The position numbers and the translations under genes are program-made. From an uncultured Burkholderiales bacterium (GTDB lineage Bacteria; Pseudomonadota; Gammaproteobacteria; Burkholderiales; Burkholderiaceae_C), in the NCBI GenBank assembly GCA_903905475.1, contig CAIVGK010000012.1, forward strand, positions 1-37,751: a DNA stretch of 37,751 nucleotides, written 5' to 3'. Positions within the stretch are counted from its first letter, which is position 1. The number at the start of each line of letters is the position of its first letter. The notes under the pieces were generated by a model. It made no database searches. It saw only the letters and a program-made list of their open reading frames with translations, and had not been told where the DNA came from. Below are positions 8,452-16,828 of this stretch, piece by piece.

Positions 8452-10008
8452 ATGAATCTGCTGCGTGCTGCCTCCACCGTTTCCTTGTTGACGCTCGTCG
8501 CGCGCGTGACCGGGCTCGGTCGCGAACTGATCGTGGCCTCGAGTTTTGGCGTCAGCGCCGAGACCGATGCCTTCAATGTGGCTTTTCGCATTCCGAACCT
8601 GCTGCGCCGGCTGTTCGCCGAGGGCGCGTTCTCCCAGGCCTTCGTGCCGATCCTGGCGGCCAGTCGGGCCGCCGAGGGGGATGCCCCCACGCGCGCCCTG
8701 ATCGACGCGGTGGCCACCGTGCTCTTCTGGGCGCTGGTGCTGACCACGCTGGCCGGCGTCGTGGCCGCGCCTGTGCTCGTGTGGATGATGGCTTCGGGTC
8801 TGCAGGCGTTCGACTCCGCCGTGGTGATGACCCGGGTGATGTTTCCGTACATCGGCTTCATGTCGCTGGTGTCGCTGGCGGCCGGGGTGCTCAACACCTG
8901 GAAGCGCTTCGCCATACCGGCCGTCACGCCCGTGCTGTTGAATCTGGCCGTGATGGCGGCGGCGTGGTGGCTGGCACCGTGGTTCAAGACGCAGGGCATT
9001 GAGCCCATCTATTCGCTGGCCGCCGGCGTGCTGGTGGGGGGCGTGCTGCAACTGACCGTGCAATGCGCAGCGCTTTACGCCTTGGTCAAACTGCCGAAGA
9101 TCGGCGTCACTATGCGGGGCGTGGTGTCGGCATGGCGCCACCCGGGCGTGCGGCGCGTGTTGCGTCAGATGGCGCCGGCGATCGTCGGGGTGTCGGCCGC
9201 GCAGGTGTCGCTGCTGATCAACACGCAGATCGCCTCTCACGTGGGCACGGGTGCTGTGTCGTGGTTGACCTACGCCGATCGCCTGATGGAGTTCCCCACG
9301 GCCTTGCTCGGCGTGGCGCTCGGGGTCGTGCTGCTGCCTCAGCTGTCGGCTGCTCAGGGCGCCAAGGACGACGCCACCTATTCCAGCTTGCTCGACTGGG
9401 GCTTGCGGTTGGTGTTGTTGCTGGCCCTGCCTTGCGCAGTGGCCTTGCTGCTGTTCCCCACGGCGTTGGTGTCGGTGCTCTATCACTACGGCCAGTTCAC
9501 GCCGCTGGACGTGCAGCAGACCGTGTGGGCGCTGCGCGGCTATGGGGTGGGGTTGCTCGGGCTGATTGCGGTCAAGGTTCTGGCGCCCGGTTTTTATGCG
9601 CGGCAGGACGTTCGCACTCCGGTTCGCATCGCGGTGGTCGTGCTGGTGCTCACGCAACTCATGAACGTGGTGCTGGTGCCTGTCCTCGGGCACGCCGGCC
9701 TGGCGCTGTCGATCGGACTGGCGGCGTTGATCAACGCGGGGTGGTTGTTCATCGGGTTGCGCTGGCGAGGAACCTACGTTCCAGCCGCCGGGTGGTGGGG
9801 CTTTGCCCTGCGCGTGCTGTGTGCGAACGTGGCGCTGGCACTGGTGCTGGCCGCTGCGGCATGGGGCGTCGACTGGGTGGGCATGGGCGCGCAACGACTT
9901 TTGCGCGTGGGCCTGTTGGTGGGGTGTTTGTCGGGTGCGGCAGCGATCTATTTCCTGGCCCTGCGGCTGACGGGCATCCGTCTTGTCGACTTTGCCCGAC
10001 GAGGCTGA
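8452..10008 (+). CDS. murJ: Lipid II flippase MurJ (MviN)
   Basis: MurJ moves lipid II across the inner membrane for peptidoglycan synthesis. The 518-residue protein starts MNLLRAASTVSLLTL and is almost entirely hydrophobic, consistent with the 14 helices of the MOP-superfamily flippase. The family start motif with TLVARVTGLGRELIVAS and ETDAFNVAFRIPNLLRR is clear, and essential charged positions (such as the Arg in FRIPNLLRR and ADRLMEFP) are kept. The ATG at 8452 is chosen over an open extension to 8362 because the family begins here. Its end lies 40 bases before the SirB1-type gene. Confidence 0.95.
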   Translation: MNLLRAASTVSLLTLVARVTGLGRELIVASSFGVSAETDAFNVAFRIPNLLRRLFAEGAFSQAFVPILAASRAAEGDAPTRALIDAVATVLFWALVLTTLAGVVAAPVLVWMMASGLQAFDSAVVMTRVMFPYIGFMSLVSLAAGVLNTWKRFAIPAVTPVLLNLAVMAAAWWLAPWFKTQGIEPIYSLAAGVLVGGVLQLTVQCAALYALVKLPKIGVTMRGVVSAWRHPGVRRVLRQMAPAIVGVSAAQVSLLINTQIASHVGTGAVSWLTYADRLMEFPTALLGVALGVVLLPQLSAAQGAKDDATYSSLLDWGLRLVLLLALPCAVALLLFPTALVSVLYHYGQFTPLDVQQTVWALRGYGVGLLGLIAVKVLAPGFYARQDVRTPVRIAVVVLVLTQLMNVVLVPVLGHAGLALSIGLAALINAGWLFIGLRWRGTYVPAAGWWGFALRVLCANVALALVLAAAAWGVDWVGMGAQRLLRVGLLVGCLSGAAAIYFLALRLTGIRLVDFARRG

Positions 10009-10048
10009 TCCCGGCTGCGGGTGCGGTCTCGCCGCTTACACTGGAATC

Positions 10049-10930
10049 ATGCCCGGAACCCTGCATTTCGACACGCCGACGGCCCTTGAGTATTTCTCCT
10101 CGCTGGTGGCTGATGACGCCAGCTTCTCGGTGCTGGAGGCGGCCGTTTCGATCGCGCAAGATGAGTACCCTGGCCTGGACGCGCAGACCGTGCTGTCGGA
10201 CATCGACGCCCTCGCCGACAGGCTGAAGCGGCGCATCCCGGCCGACGTCGTCGCCCTGCAGCGAGTGCGGTTGCTCAACCAGTACTTTTTCCAGGAGCTG
10301 GGGTTCGGCGGCAACGTCAACAACTACTACGACCCGCGCAACAGCTTCGTCCACGAGGTGCTGGTCAGGCGCCGGGGCATTCCGATCACGCTGGCCACGC
10401 TCTATGTTGAGTTGGCCTCGCAGATCGGCTTGAAAGCGTTCGGAGTCTCATTCCCCGGGCACTTTCTGGTCAAGGTCAGCGTGGAGCAGGGCACGCAGGC
10501 CGGCGAAGTGGTTATCGACCCGTTCACCGGCCAGTCCTTGTCCTCTGATGAACTGGAAGACAGGCTGACGCCTTACCGTCGCAGCCAGGTCTTGATGGGC
10601 GACCCTGAGGCGCCGCTGTCGTTTTTCCTGCAGCCGGCCTCGGCGCGCGAAACACTCGCGCGGATGTTGCGCAATCTGAAGGAAATCCACCGCACGGCCG
10701 AGGACTGGCCGCGTTTGTTGCCGGTGCTCGACCGGTTGGTGGTGTTGCTGCCTGAGGCCCTCGAGGAGCGGCGTGACCGTGGTCTGGCCCGGGCCGAATG
10801 TGGGCAACTGGCCCGGGCCATTGCCGACCTCGATGCGTACTTGCGGCTGCGCCCGGAGGCCGATGACCGCTTCGCCGTGGTCGAACAGCTCGCCCACTTG
10901 CGCCGGGACCTGCCGCCGCGCCTGTATTGA
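10049..10930 (+). CDS. SirB1/YchA family protein with transglutaminase-like fold and C-terminal TPR region
   Basis: The 293-residue protein resembles the SirB1 (YchA) family. The central region holds NYYDPRNSFVHEVLVRRRG, then the segment ITLATLYVELASQIGLKAFGVSFPGHFLV, which corresponds to the transglutaminase-like core; the C-terminal third (from about 210) looks like tetratricopeptide helices. The classical catalytic cysteine is not evident in the usual place, so enzymatic activity is doubtful. Function in the family is not firmly established. It follows murJ closely and precedes hda by 57 bases. Confidence 0.78.
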   Translation: MPGTLHFDTPTALEYFSSLVADDASFSVLEAAVSIAQDEYPGLDAQTVLSDIDALADRLKRRIPADVVALQRVRLLNQYFFQELGFGGNVNNYYDPRNSFVHEVLVRRRGIPITLATLYVELASQIGLKAFGVSFPGHFLVKVSVEQGTQAGEVVIDPFTGQSLSSDELEDRLTPYRRSQVLMGDPEAPLSFFLQPASARETLARMLRNLKEIHRTAEDWPRLLPVLDRLVVLLPEALEERRDRGLARAECGQLARAIADLDAYLRLRPEADDRFAVVEQLAHLRRDLPPRLY

Positions 10931-10987
10931 AGCTGGCGCCCGCAATGCGCGCACACATGGCCGTGGCTGCGCAGCGGTCTTGACACG

Positions 10988-11680
10988 ATGAAACAGATCC
11001 CCTTGCCCATTGCCGCCGACGCGGTGCACAGCTTCGACTCGTTCTTGCCCGGCGACAACGCGATGGCGCTGCAGCAGCTGCGTGACGTCGGGCCTGGCTC
11101 GGCGCCCCTCTATCTGTGGGGGCCGCAGGGTTGTGGCAAGACGCACCTGCTCAAAGCCATGGCCCTCGAAAGGCGGGGTCTGGGCGGCACCCTGGGCTGG
11201 TTCGCGCCTTCGGACATCACCCCCTGGGCGTTCGATGAGGCCTGGAGCCTGCTGGTGCTTGACGACTGTGAGGGGCTGAGCGCGGTGCAGCAGCAAGCCG
11301 CGTTTGCTCTGTTTGTCGAGGCCACCACGCACGGCGTTCCCGTGGCCGCAGCTGGCCGCGTCCCGCCCGTCGACCTGCCGTTGCGCGATGACCTGCGCTC
11401 TCGCCTGGGCTGGGGCCATGTTCTGGCGCTGCAGCCGCTGTCCGAGGCGCAGTCGCGCGGCGCGCTCAGGCGTGAGGCGGATCGTCGGGGCTTGTTCTTG
11501 TCTGACGAGGTGATCGACCACTTGCTGCATCGCTATGCGCGCGACTTGAAACACCTGATGGATCAGCTTGATCGGCTCGACGAATTTGCGCTGATCCACA
11601 AGCGCGCGATCACGGTGCCCTTGCTGCGGCAGATGCTGACGGAAACACATGACAACAGCCCGACCGGGGAATCACCTTGA
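10988..11680 (+). CDS. hda: DnaA regulatory inactivator Hda
   Basis: Hda binds the sliding clamp after loading and stimulates ATP hydrolysis by DnaA, preventing re-initiation. The 230-residue protein starts with a clamp-binding motif (QIPLPI at 3-8). The AAA+ domain follows with Walker A GPQGCGKT at 45-52 and Walker B LLVLDDCE, and the C-terminal part ends in the DnaA-like lid. It is shorter than DnaA and lacks the DNA-binding domain, as expected. Its stop overlaps the TTG start of the next gene (TTGA). Confidence 0.88.
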   Translation: MKQIPLPIAADAVHSFDSFLPGDNAMALQQLRDVGPGSAPLYLWGPQGCGKTHLLKAMALERRGLGGTLGWFAPSDITPWAFDEAWSLLVLDDCEGLSAVQQQAAFALFVEATTHGVPVAAAGRVPPVDLPLRDDLRSRLGWGHVLALQPLSEAQSRGALRREADRRGLFLSDEVIDHLLHRYARDLKHLMDQLDRLDEFALIHKRAITVPLLRQMLTETHDNSPTGESP

Positions 11681-12345
11681 ACCTGTGCCTTTTCGACCTT
11701 GACGACACCTTGCTGCCGATCGACTCGGACCACGCCTGGGGTGAATTCGTGATTTCGCTGGGCTGGGTCGATGAGTCGAGCTTTCGTCTCGACAACGATC
11801 GTTTCTTTGCCCAATACAAGGCGGGACAGCTTGATGTGCACGGCTACATCGAGTTCGCCACCCGAGCGCTGCGCGAACGCAGCCGCGAGGAGCTCGAAGC
11901 AACCCACCGCCTGTTCATGCAGCAGGTGATCGAGCCGCAACTGCACGCCAGTGCGCGCGCGCTGGTGCGTCGGCACTTGGCGGACGGTGATCGCGTGGCG
12001 CTGGTGACCGCCACCAATGAGTTCATCACGGCGCCGATCGCGGCGGCCTTCGGCATCGAGCACTTGATCGCCATGCGGCTCGAGCGCGACGCGCGCGGTA
12101 GCATCACAGGGCGTATCCAGGGCATTCCCAGTTACCGCGAGGGCAAGGTCCGGCGGGTCGAGGAGTGGCTGGCTGCACAAGGTGCGTCGTGGGGTGACTT
12201 CGGGCGGGTCACCGTCTACAGCGATTCGCTCAATGACCTGCCCCTGCTCGAAAAGGCCACAGATCCCGTGGCGACCAACCCATCTCCCGCGCTGTCAGCG
12301 CTCGCCGACCGACGGGGATGGCGTACTTTGAACCTGTTCACATGA
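11677..12345 (+). CDS. HAD family phosphatase (SerB-like, subfamily IB)
   Basis: The 222-residue protein carries the HAD nucleophile motif DLDDTL at residues 7-12, with Asp7 as nucleophile and Asp9 as acid/base. Motif II is LVTATNEFIT and motif III/IV is YSDSLNDLPLLE. The helical cap between motifs I and II is of the IB type seen in SerB and related small-molecule phosphatases. The substrate is not determinable; phosphoserine, histidinol phosphate or a lipid head-group phosphate are all known in the subfamily. The only plausible start is TTG at 11677, overlapping the hda stop, because an in-frame stop lies 27 bases upstream. The stop is likewise embedded in the pcnB start (ATGA). Confidence 0.85.
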   Translation: MNLCLFDLDDTLLPIDSDHAWGEFVISLGWVDESSFRLDNDRFFAQYKAGQLDVHGYIEFATRALRERSREELEATHRLFMQQVIEPQLHASARALVRRHLADGDRVALVTATNEFITAPIAAAFGIEHLIAMRLERDARGSITGRIQGIPSYREGKVRRVEEWLAAQGASWGDFGRVTVYSDSLNDLPLLEKATDPVATNPSPALSALADRRGWRTLNLFT

Positions 12346-13868
12346 TCAAGAAGTTTCTCGACAAGCTGATGGGCAAGCCGGCGAAGACGACGGCCGCGAA
12401 GGCGTCTCACGGCAAGCGCGTCGAGGTGGCGAAAGCCGATCACCAGATCGACGCCACGCTGGTCGATCACCGCGCCGTCAAGGTGGTGCAAACGCTGGTT
12501 GATGCCGGGCACGAGGCCTACATCGTTGGCGGCGCCGTGCGCGACTTGCTGCTCGGGCTGCGGCCGAAGGACTTCGATGTGGCCACCAACGCCACCCCCG
12601 AGCAGGTCAAGTCCTTGTTCAGGCGTGCGTTCATCATCGGACGCCGATTTCGCATCGTTCACGTGGTGTTCGGTCGCGGTCGGCAGGATCTCGGGCTGAG
12701 TGAAGTCATCGAGGTCTCGACCTTTCGTGCCCTGATGGACGCTGCCGTCGCTGACCAGGTGGCCGGTAACGAAAAGACGTCCAAAGGCGAGATGGCCGGC
12801 AAGAGCCACGTGATCGACGCCGAAGGCCGCGTGCTGCGCGACAACGTGTGGGGCCCGCAGATCGAGGACGCTGCCAGGCGCGACTTCACCGTCAACGCGA
12901 TGTACTACGACCCGGTGCGCGAGATCGTGGTCGACTATCACGGCGGCATCAAGGACGCCAAGAAGAAGTTGCTGCGCATGATCGGCGACCCCGAGACGCG
13001 CTACCGCGAAGACCCGGTTCGCATCGTGCGTGCGGTGCGCTTCGCCGCCAAGCTGGGGTTCGAGATCGAGCCGAAGACGCGCTCGCCCATCCAGGCGATG
13101 TCGGCGCTGCTCGAAAACGTGCCGCAGTCGCGCCTTTTCGATGAAATGATCAAGCTGCTGCAGACAGGCCATTCGCTGGCCAGCCTGGACGAACTGCGCA
13201 AGCAGGGCTTGCACCGTGGCACGTTCCCGGTGCTGGACACGCTGCTTGACGAAAGTCGTGGCAGCGCCGCCCACCGCGAGTTCGTGCGGCTCGCACTGGC
13301 CGACACCGACCGGCGCGTGTCAGAAGGCAAGCCGGTGGCGCCGAGCTTCATGCTGGCTTGCATGCTGTGGCATGAAGTGCAGTCGCGCTGGGATCAACTG
13401 AAGGCCGCAGGCGAACCTGCCTTTGCCGCGCTGCAGCAGGCCGTCGAAGCGGTGTTCGATGCGCGCATCGGCGACATCTCCGGGCGCGGCAAGCTGGCGG
13501 GCGACATGCGAGAGATCTGGCTGATGCAGCCGCGGTTCGAGCGTCGGGTGGGCAACGCGCCGTTCACGCTGGCCGAGCAGCCTCGTTTTCGAGCGGGGTT
13601 CGACTTTCTGCGCTTGCGCGCCGAAGCGGGCGAAGTGGCTGCCGATCTGGCACGCTGGTGGGAAGAGTTTTCGCTGGCCGATGAGGAAGAGCGACGTCGC
13701 TTGATGGACGTGGCGCGTGAGCAGGATGTCGCGCGCCGTCACAGCGTGCCAGCTGGCGAATCGCTGGCCACGACGCCTTCTGATCCAGCCAAGACGCGCC
13801 GCCGCCGCAGACGCAAGCCGGCGGGCGAGGGCGCCGGCCCCGGCGCGGGAGCCTCCGAGGCTTCGTGA
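12342..13868 (+). CDS. pcnB: Poly(A) polymerase I (PcnB)
   Basis: PcnB adds 3' poly(A) tails that promote RNA decay. The 508-residue protein has the class II nucleotidyltransferase site: GGAVRDLLLG at 63-72 and the metal-binding DFDVAT (Asp77, Asp79). RRDFTVNAMYYDP, the RNA-binding helical core and a long arginine-rich, low-complexity tail follow, as in other PcnB proteins. It is a poly(A) polymerase rather than a CCA enzyme by length and tail, though this distinction is partly inference. The ATG at 12342 overlaps the HAD stop; the stop overlaps the GTG of folK. pcnB-folK adjacency is also seen in E. coli. Confidence 0.92.
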   Translation: MIKKFLDKLMGKPAKTTAAKASHGKRVEVAKADHQIDATLVDHRAVKVVQTLVDAGHEAYIVGGAVRDLLLGLRPKDFDVATNATPEQVKSLFRRAFIIGRRFRIVHVVFGRGRQDLGLSEVIEVSTFRALMDAAVADQVAGNEKTSKGEMAGKSHVIDAEGRVLRDNVWGPQIEDAARRDFTVNAMYYDPVREIVVDYHGGIKDAKKKLLRMIGDPETRYREDPVRIVRAVRFAAKLGFEIEPKTRSPIQAMSALLENVPQSRLFDEMIKLLQTGHSLASLDELRKQGLHRGTFPVLDTLLDESRGSAAHREFVRLALADTDRRVSEGKPVAPSFMLACMLWHEVQSRWDQLKAAGEPAFAALQQAVEAVFDARIGDISGRGKLAGDMREIWLMQPRFERRVGNAPFTLAEQPRFRAGFDFLRLRAEAGEVAADLARWWEEFSLADEEERRRLMDVAREQDVARRHSVPAGESLATTPSDPAKTRRRRRRKPAGEGAGPGAGASEAS

Positions 13869-14347
13869 CCGAGTCGATCGTCTACCTCGGGCTGGGTGCC
13901 AACGTGGGCGATGCGCGCGCCACCATCGCCGCCGCCTTCGCCGACTTGCAGCAATTGCCCGGCACACACGGCCACCGCTGCTCCGCGCTGTTTCTCAGCG
14001 ACCCCGTGGATGCGGACGGCCCCGGCTACACCAACGCCGTTGCGTGCTTTGAAACCGCGATGTCGCCGCATTCGGTGCTTGCTGCCATCCAGCGCATAGA
14101 AGGTCGTCACGGGCGCGAGCGCTCGTACCGCAATGCCCCGCGCACTCTCGATCTTGATCTGCTGCTGCATGGTCAGGTGTCGCTGAGCACGCCCGAATTG
14201 ACCGTTCCGCACCCCCGACTGCACCTGCGAGCTTTCGTGCTCGTGCCGCTGTTTTCGCTGGAGCCGGATCTGGTCGTGCCGGGTCTTGGCGCTATCCGTT
14301 CACTGTTGCCGGCGGTGTCGGCCCAGGTGATCGAGCGGTTGTACTGA
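13865..14347 (+). CDS. folK: 2-amino-4-hydroxy-6-hydroxymethyldihydropteridine pyrophosphokinase
   Basis: FolK transfers pyrophosphate from ATP to hydroxymethyl-dihydropterin in folate synthesis. The 160-residue protein starts with the YLGLGANVGD motif and contains the ATP/metal motif PRTLDLDLLL and the segment VPHPRLHLRAFVLVPL, both diagnostic. The GTG start at 13865 overlaps the pcnB stop (GTGA). The last 56 bases overlap the 3' end of the opposite-strand TM2 gene. Confidence 0.93.
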   Translation: MTESIVYLGLGANVGDARATIAAAFADLQQLPGTHGHRCSALFLSDPVDADGPGYTNAVACFETAMSPHSVLAAIQRIEGRHGRERSYRNAPRTLDLDLLLHGQVSLSTPELTVPHPRLHLRAFVLVPLFSLEPDLVVPGLGAIRSLLPAVSAQVIERLY

Positions 14348-14795
14348 CCGCGGTGTCGGCCTCGTACTCGAAGTAGCGCTGGGCCATGTAGGCGATCGTG
14401 GCGATCAACACGCCAGCGCCGACCAGCAGGGCCAGCATGACGCCAAGCACGGCGCTCCAGCCCCCCTCGGACGAAGCTGCCCCGCCATTGAAGCGAGCAT
14501 TCCATTTCTCGTCAGAGGTGAGGCCGTAAACGATGGCCGCAAGCATGGCCGCCGAGATGGTGAAACCCAGCCAGGGAATCAGGATCCAGGCGAGTTGATC
14601 GTCTTGTCCCAGCGATCGCACGCGCATCACGCCCAACAGGCCGATGAAGGTGGGCAGGGGGTGCAGCCAGCCGGGGAGATCACGAAGGCCGTGCAGGTAA
14701 AAGCGGTGCAAGCCCAGGCTGCCGCCGAGGATGGCGATCCAGGTGGCCCAGGTTTTCGAGCGCCTGTGCGTCGTGTGTGGTTCGGTCGTGCTCAT
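14292..14795 (-). CDS. TM2 domain-containing membrane protein
   Basis: The 167-residue protein has a short polar N-terminus followed by a TM2-like pair of helices (WIAILGGSLGLHRFYLHG, then FIGLLGVMRVRSLG and a second hydrophobic helix). One further membrane segment is near 115-135 (VLGVMLALLVGAGVLIATI). TM2 domains are found in many bacterial inner-membrane proteins without a known role. Start ATG 14795; an upstream extension exists but has no family support. It converges on folK with a 56-base tail overlap and diverges from the rpsP leader. Confidence 0.72.
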   Translation of the reverse strand: MSTTEPHTTHRRSKTWATWIAILGGSLGLHRFYLHGLRDLPGWLHPLPTFIGLLGVMRVRSLGQDDQLAWILIPWLGFTISAAMLAAIVYGLTSDEKWNARFNGGAASSEGGWSAVLGVMLALLVGAGVLIATIAYMAQRYFEYEADTAVSTTARSPGPTPPATVNG

Positions 14796-15084
14796 CAACG
14801 AGGGCTCCGTGAGGTGACGTGCGAGGGAGGCATCGAGCCGGGAGTGAAGGAGCTTTTGATGAGAGTTGTTGTCACGGTGCTGCGCGATGTCGGAGGGCCA
14901 GTTTACAATCGAGGGTTCTTGTGACGGCTGTCCCCCGTTTGCCATCCGTGTTTTGCGTGGCGTGGGTTTCGGCGTATCTACGGCACTGAGTTGGTGGCGG
15001 TCCTCATGACCGTCCGTTTTTCTGTTCTGCTCGACCGGAGTGTCTCCCGGATGCGGCGGGCAACCCATCATTCAAGGAAACATC
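14796..15084 (+). other. Non-coding stretch: promoter and leader of the rpsP operon
   Basis: No gene is supported in these 289 bases. A TACAAT -10 element lies at 14904-14909 on the plus strand, with no convincing -35 at the usual spacing. It predicts a leader of about 170 bases before rpsP. The leader contains the terminator-like hairpin described at 14996-15021. The strong ribosome site AAGGAA (15074-15079) is five bases before the GTG of rpsP. The left end must also contain the start region of the divergent TM2 gene. Confidence 0.5.
14996..15021 (+). terminator. Terminator-like hairpin in the rpsP leader (possible attenuator)
   Basis: GGCGGTC (14996-15002) and GACCGTC (15008-15014) form a seven-pair stem (one G-U) around a five-base loop, followed by CG and five T (15017-15021). 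It lies 64 bases before rpsP, after the presumed promoter. A GACGG at 14923-14927 could pair with CCGTC at 15010-15014 and disrupt it. Regulation is inferred only. Confidence 0.45.
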
Positions 15085-15336
15085 GTGGTTGTGATTCGAC
15101 TTGCTCGTGGCGGCGCCAAGAAGCGCCCTTTTTTCAACATCGTCGTGGCTGACGCCCGTGTTCGCCGCGATGGCCGGTTCATCGAGCGCGTCGGTTTTTA
15201 CAACCCGGTCGCTTCGGGTGCCGAGCAGCCGCTGCGCGTGGCGTTCGATCGTGTCGAGTACTGGACGGGCAATGGCGCCCAGATGTCTCCCACGGTGGCT
15301 CGGCTTCTCGGTCAGGCCAAAGCCACCGCGGTCTGA
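15085..15336 (+). CDS. rpsP: 30S ribosomal protein S16
   Basis: S16 is an early-binding protein of the 30S subunit. The 83-residue product ([10 protein letters not shown] start, with [16 protein letters not shown] and [12 protein letters not shown]) matches the family in length and order. The start is GTG at 15085, preceded by AAGGAA at a spacing of five; upstream open sequence is leader. It heads the conserved rpsP-rimM-trmD-rplS operon. Confidence 0.95.
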   Translation: MVVIRLARGGAKKRPFFNIVVADARVRRDGRFIERVGFYNPVASGAEQPLRVAFDRVEYWTGNGAQMSPTVARLLGQAKATAV

Positions 15337-15344
15337 GCCTTTCC

Positions 15345-15929
15345 ATGCATGACGCCGGCCAGGAGGCGCTGGCTTGGCCCGATGACGCCATCGAGGTCGG
15401 CTGCATCACCGATGCCTGGGGCGTCAAGGGCTGGTTCAAGGTCAAGCCGTTCTCCTCGGACCCTCAGGCGCTGTTTTCTTCGCGGCGCTGGTTCGTGAGG
15501 GCGCCCGAGTCCGTGGGGCCTGGTGCCAGCGTCAAGCTTTCCGGCTTGCCCCCACTGCTCAAGATCGTGGCCGTGAAAAACCACGGGGATGGCGTCGTGG
15601 CCCAGGCGCAGGATGTGTCCGATCGCGCTGGGTCTGAGGCTCTGCGCGGAGCGCGCCTGTTCATCTCTCGCGGCAGTTTTCCCACCGCAGGGCCGGACGA
15701 GTACTACTGGATTGATCTGCTCGGGTTGGCTGTGTTCAACCGCGAGGGCGAACACCTCGGCGAGGTCGTTGGCCTGATCGATACCGGTCCGCACAGCGTG
15801 ATTCGCGTGGCGCCGACTGGCGTCACTGCCGAGGCTGACGAGCGCCTGATCCCCTTCGTGGCGGCGTTTGTTGACTCGGTGAGCCTGCCGCAGCGGCGCA
15901 TCGACGTCGACTGGGGCCTCGATTACTGA
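15345..15929 (+). CDS. rimM: Ribosome maturation factor RimM
   Basis: RimM helps mature the head of the 30S subunit and binds S19. The 194-residue protein shows the N-terminal RimM barrel (IEVGCITDAWGVKGWFKVKPF) and the C-terminal PRC barrel (DEYYWIDLLGLAVFNREGEHLG). It ends with ERLIPFVAAFVDSV. It starts eight bases after rpsP, and its stop overlaps an ATG (TGATG) that is a possible start for trmD. Confidence 0.94.
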   Translation: MHDAGQEALAWPDDAIEVGCITDAWGVKGWFKVKPFSSDPQALFSSRRWFVRAPESVGPGASVKLSGLPPLLKIVAVKNHGDGVVAQAQDVSDRAGSEALRGARLFISRGSFPTAGPDEYYWIDLLGLAVFNREGEHLGEVVGLIDTGPHSVIRVAPTGVTAEADERLIPFVAAFVDSVSLPQRRIDVDWGLDY

Positions 15930-15949
15930 TGGCCTCAAGGGTTCAGCCC

Positions 15950-16717
15950 ATGCGGTTTGACGTCATCACCCTTTTCCCCGAGCTCTTCGCGCCTCACCTG
16001 ACCCACGGCATCACCCGCCGGGCCTTTGAGTCGGCGCAAGTTGACGTGCGCTTGTGGCCGCTGCGTGATTTTGCGGATGGCCATTACCGCCGCGTCGACG
16101 ACCGTCCCTATGGCGGCGGGCCCGGGATGGTTCTGCTCGCCGAGCCACTCGAGCGCGCGCTCGCGGCGGTTCGTGCGGGTCGCGAGGGCGACCCTGCTGG
16201 CGGTGCGCCGGTGGTTCACTTCACGCCGACAGGGCGTCGGATCGATCAGCAGGTGGTCACTGAATTCGCCATCGGGGCGGGCGCCGTGCTGCTTTGCGGG
16301 CGATACGAGGGCATCGATCAACGATTTCTCGATCGTCACGTCGACGTCGAGCTGAGCCTTGGCGACTTCGTTCTGTCTGGCGGTGAGTTGCCGGCGCTGG
16401 CCTTGCTGGACGCCGTCGCGCGGCTGCAAGACGGCGTGCTCGGCGATGCACAGTCGCATCAGCAGGACAGTTTTTCAGATGGGTTGCTTGAAGGACCGCA
16501 CTACAGCCGGCCTGAATTGCTGGCCACCGACGACGGCAGCCTGCCGATCCCACCCGTGCTGTTGTCGGGAAACCATGCGCGCATTGCGCGCTGGCGTCGG
16601 GAGCAGTCTTTGGCGCTGACGGCACGGCGACGCCCTGATCTGATCGCTGCAGCCCGCGATGCGGGCCGATTGAGTGCGCAAGATGAAGTTTTTTTGGGTG
16701 CGCTGCGGTTACACTAG
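15950..16717 (+). CDS. trmD: tRNA (guanine37-N1)-methyltransferase
   Basis: TrmD methylates G37 next to the anticodon, using S-adenosylmethionine bound in a trefoil knot, and so maintains reading frame. The protein opens with the family start MRFDVITLFPELF. Signatures include DDRPYGGGPGM, the knot motif LCGRYEGIDQRFLD, and DSFSDGLLEGPHYSRP. The ATG at 15950, with AAGGG seven bases upstream, gives 255 residues. An in-frame ATG at 15929, overlapping the rimM stop, would add seven residues and is equally possible. Confidence 0.94.
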   Translation: MRFDVITLFPELFAPHLTHGITRRAFESAQVDVRLWPLRDFADGHYRRVDDRPYGGGPGMVLLAEPLERALAAVRAGREGDPAGGAPVVHFTPTGRRIDQQVVTEFAIGAGAVLLCGRYEGIDQRFLDRHVDVELSLGDFVLSGGELPALALLDAVARLQDGVLGDAQSHQQDSFSDGLLEGPHYSRPELLATDDGSLPIPPVLLSGNHARIARWRREQSLALTARRRPDLIAAARDAGRLSAQDEVFLGALRLH

Positions 16718-16752
16718 CGGGCTTTTCGATCCTCTGCCGCGTCCGGATCAGC

Positions 16753-16771
16753 GCGCTTCTCATGGAAGCGC
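16753..16771 (+). other. Hairpin in the rplS leader
   Basis: GCGCTTC (16753-16759) and GAAGCGC (16765-16771) form a perfect seven-pair stem with a five-base loop in the 111-base gap between trmD and rplS. It is not followed by a T run, so it is not a terminator. It may be a processing or regulatory structure that lets L19 be expressed differently from TrmD; the role is inferred. Confidence 0.35.
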
Positions 16772-16828
16772 CTCCAACCGGAATCCCAATACTGCCAACA
16801 CACGCGGGCAAGATCGCACGGAGAAACC

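Noticed and set aside
13780-13868. Arginine-rich 3' end of pcnB as a frameshift or artefact
   Set aside because: Basic, low-complexity tails are common in PcnB, and the frame continues cleanly to a stop that overlaps folK.
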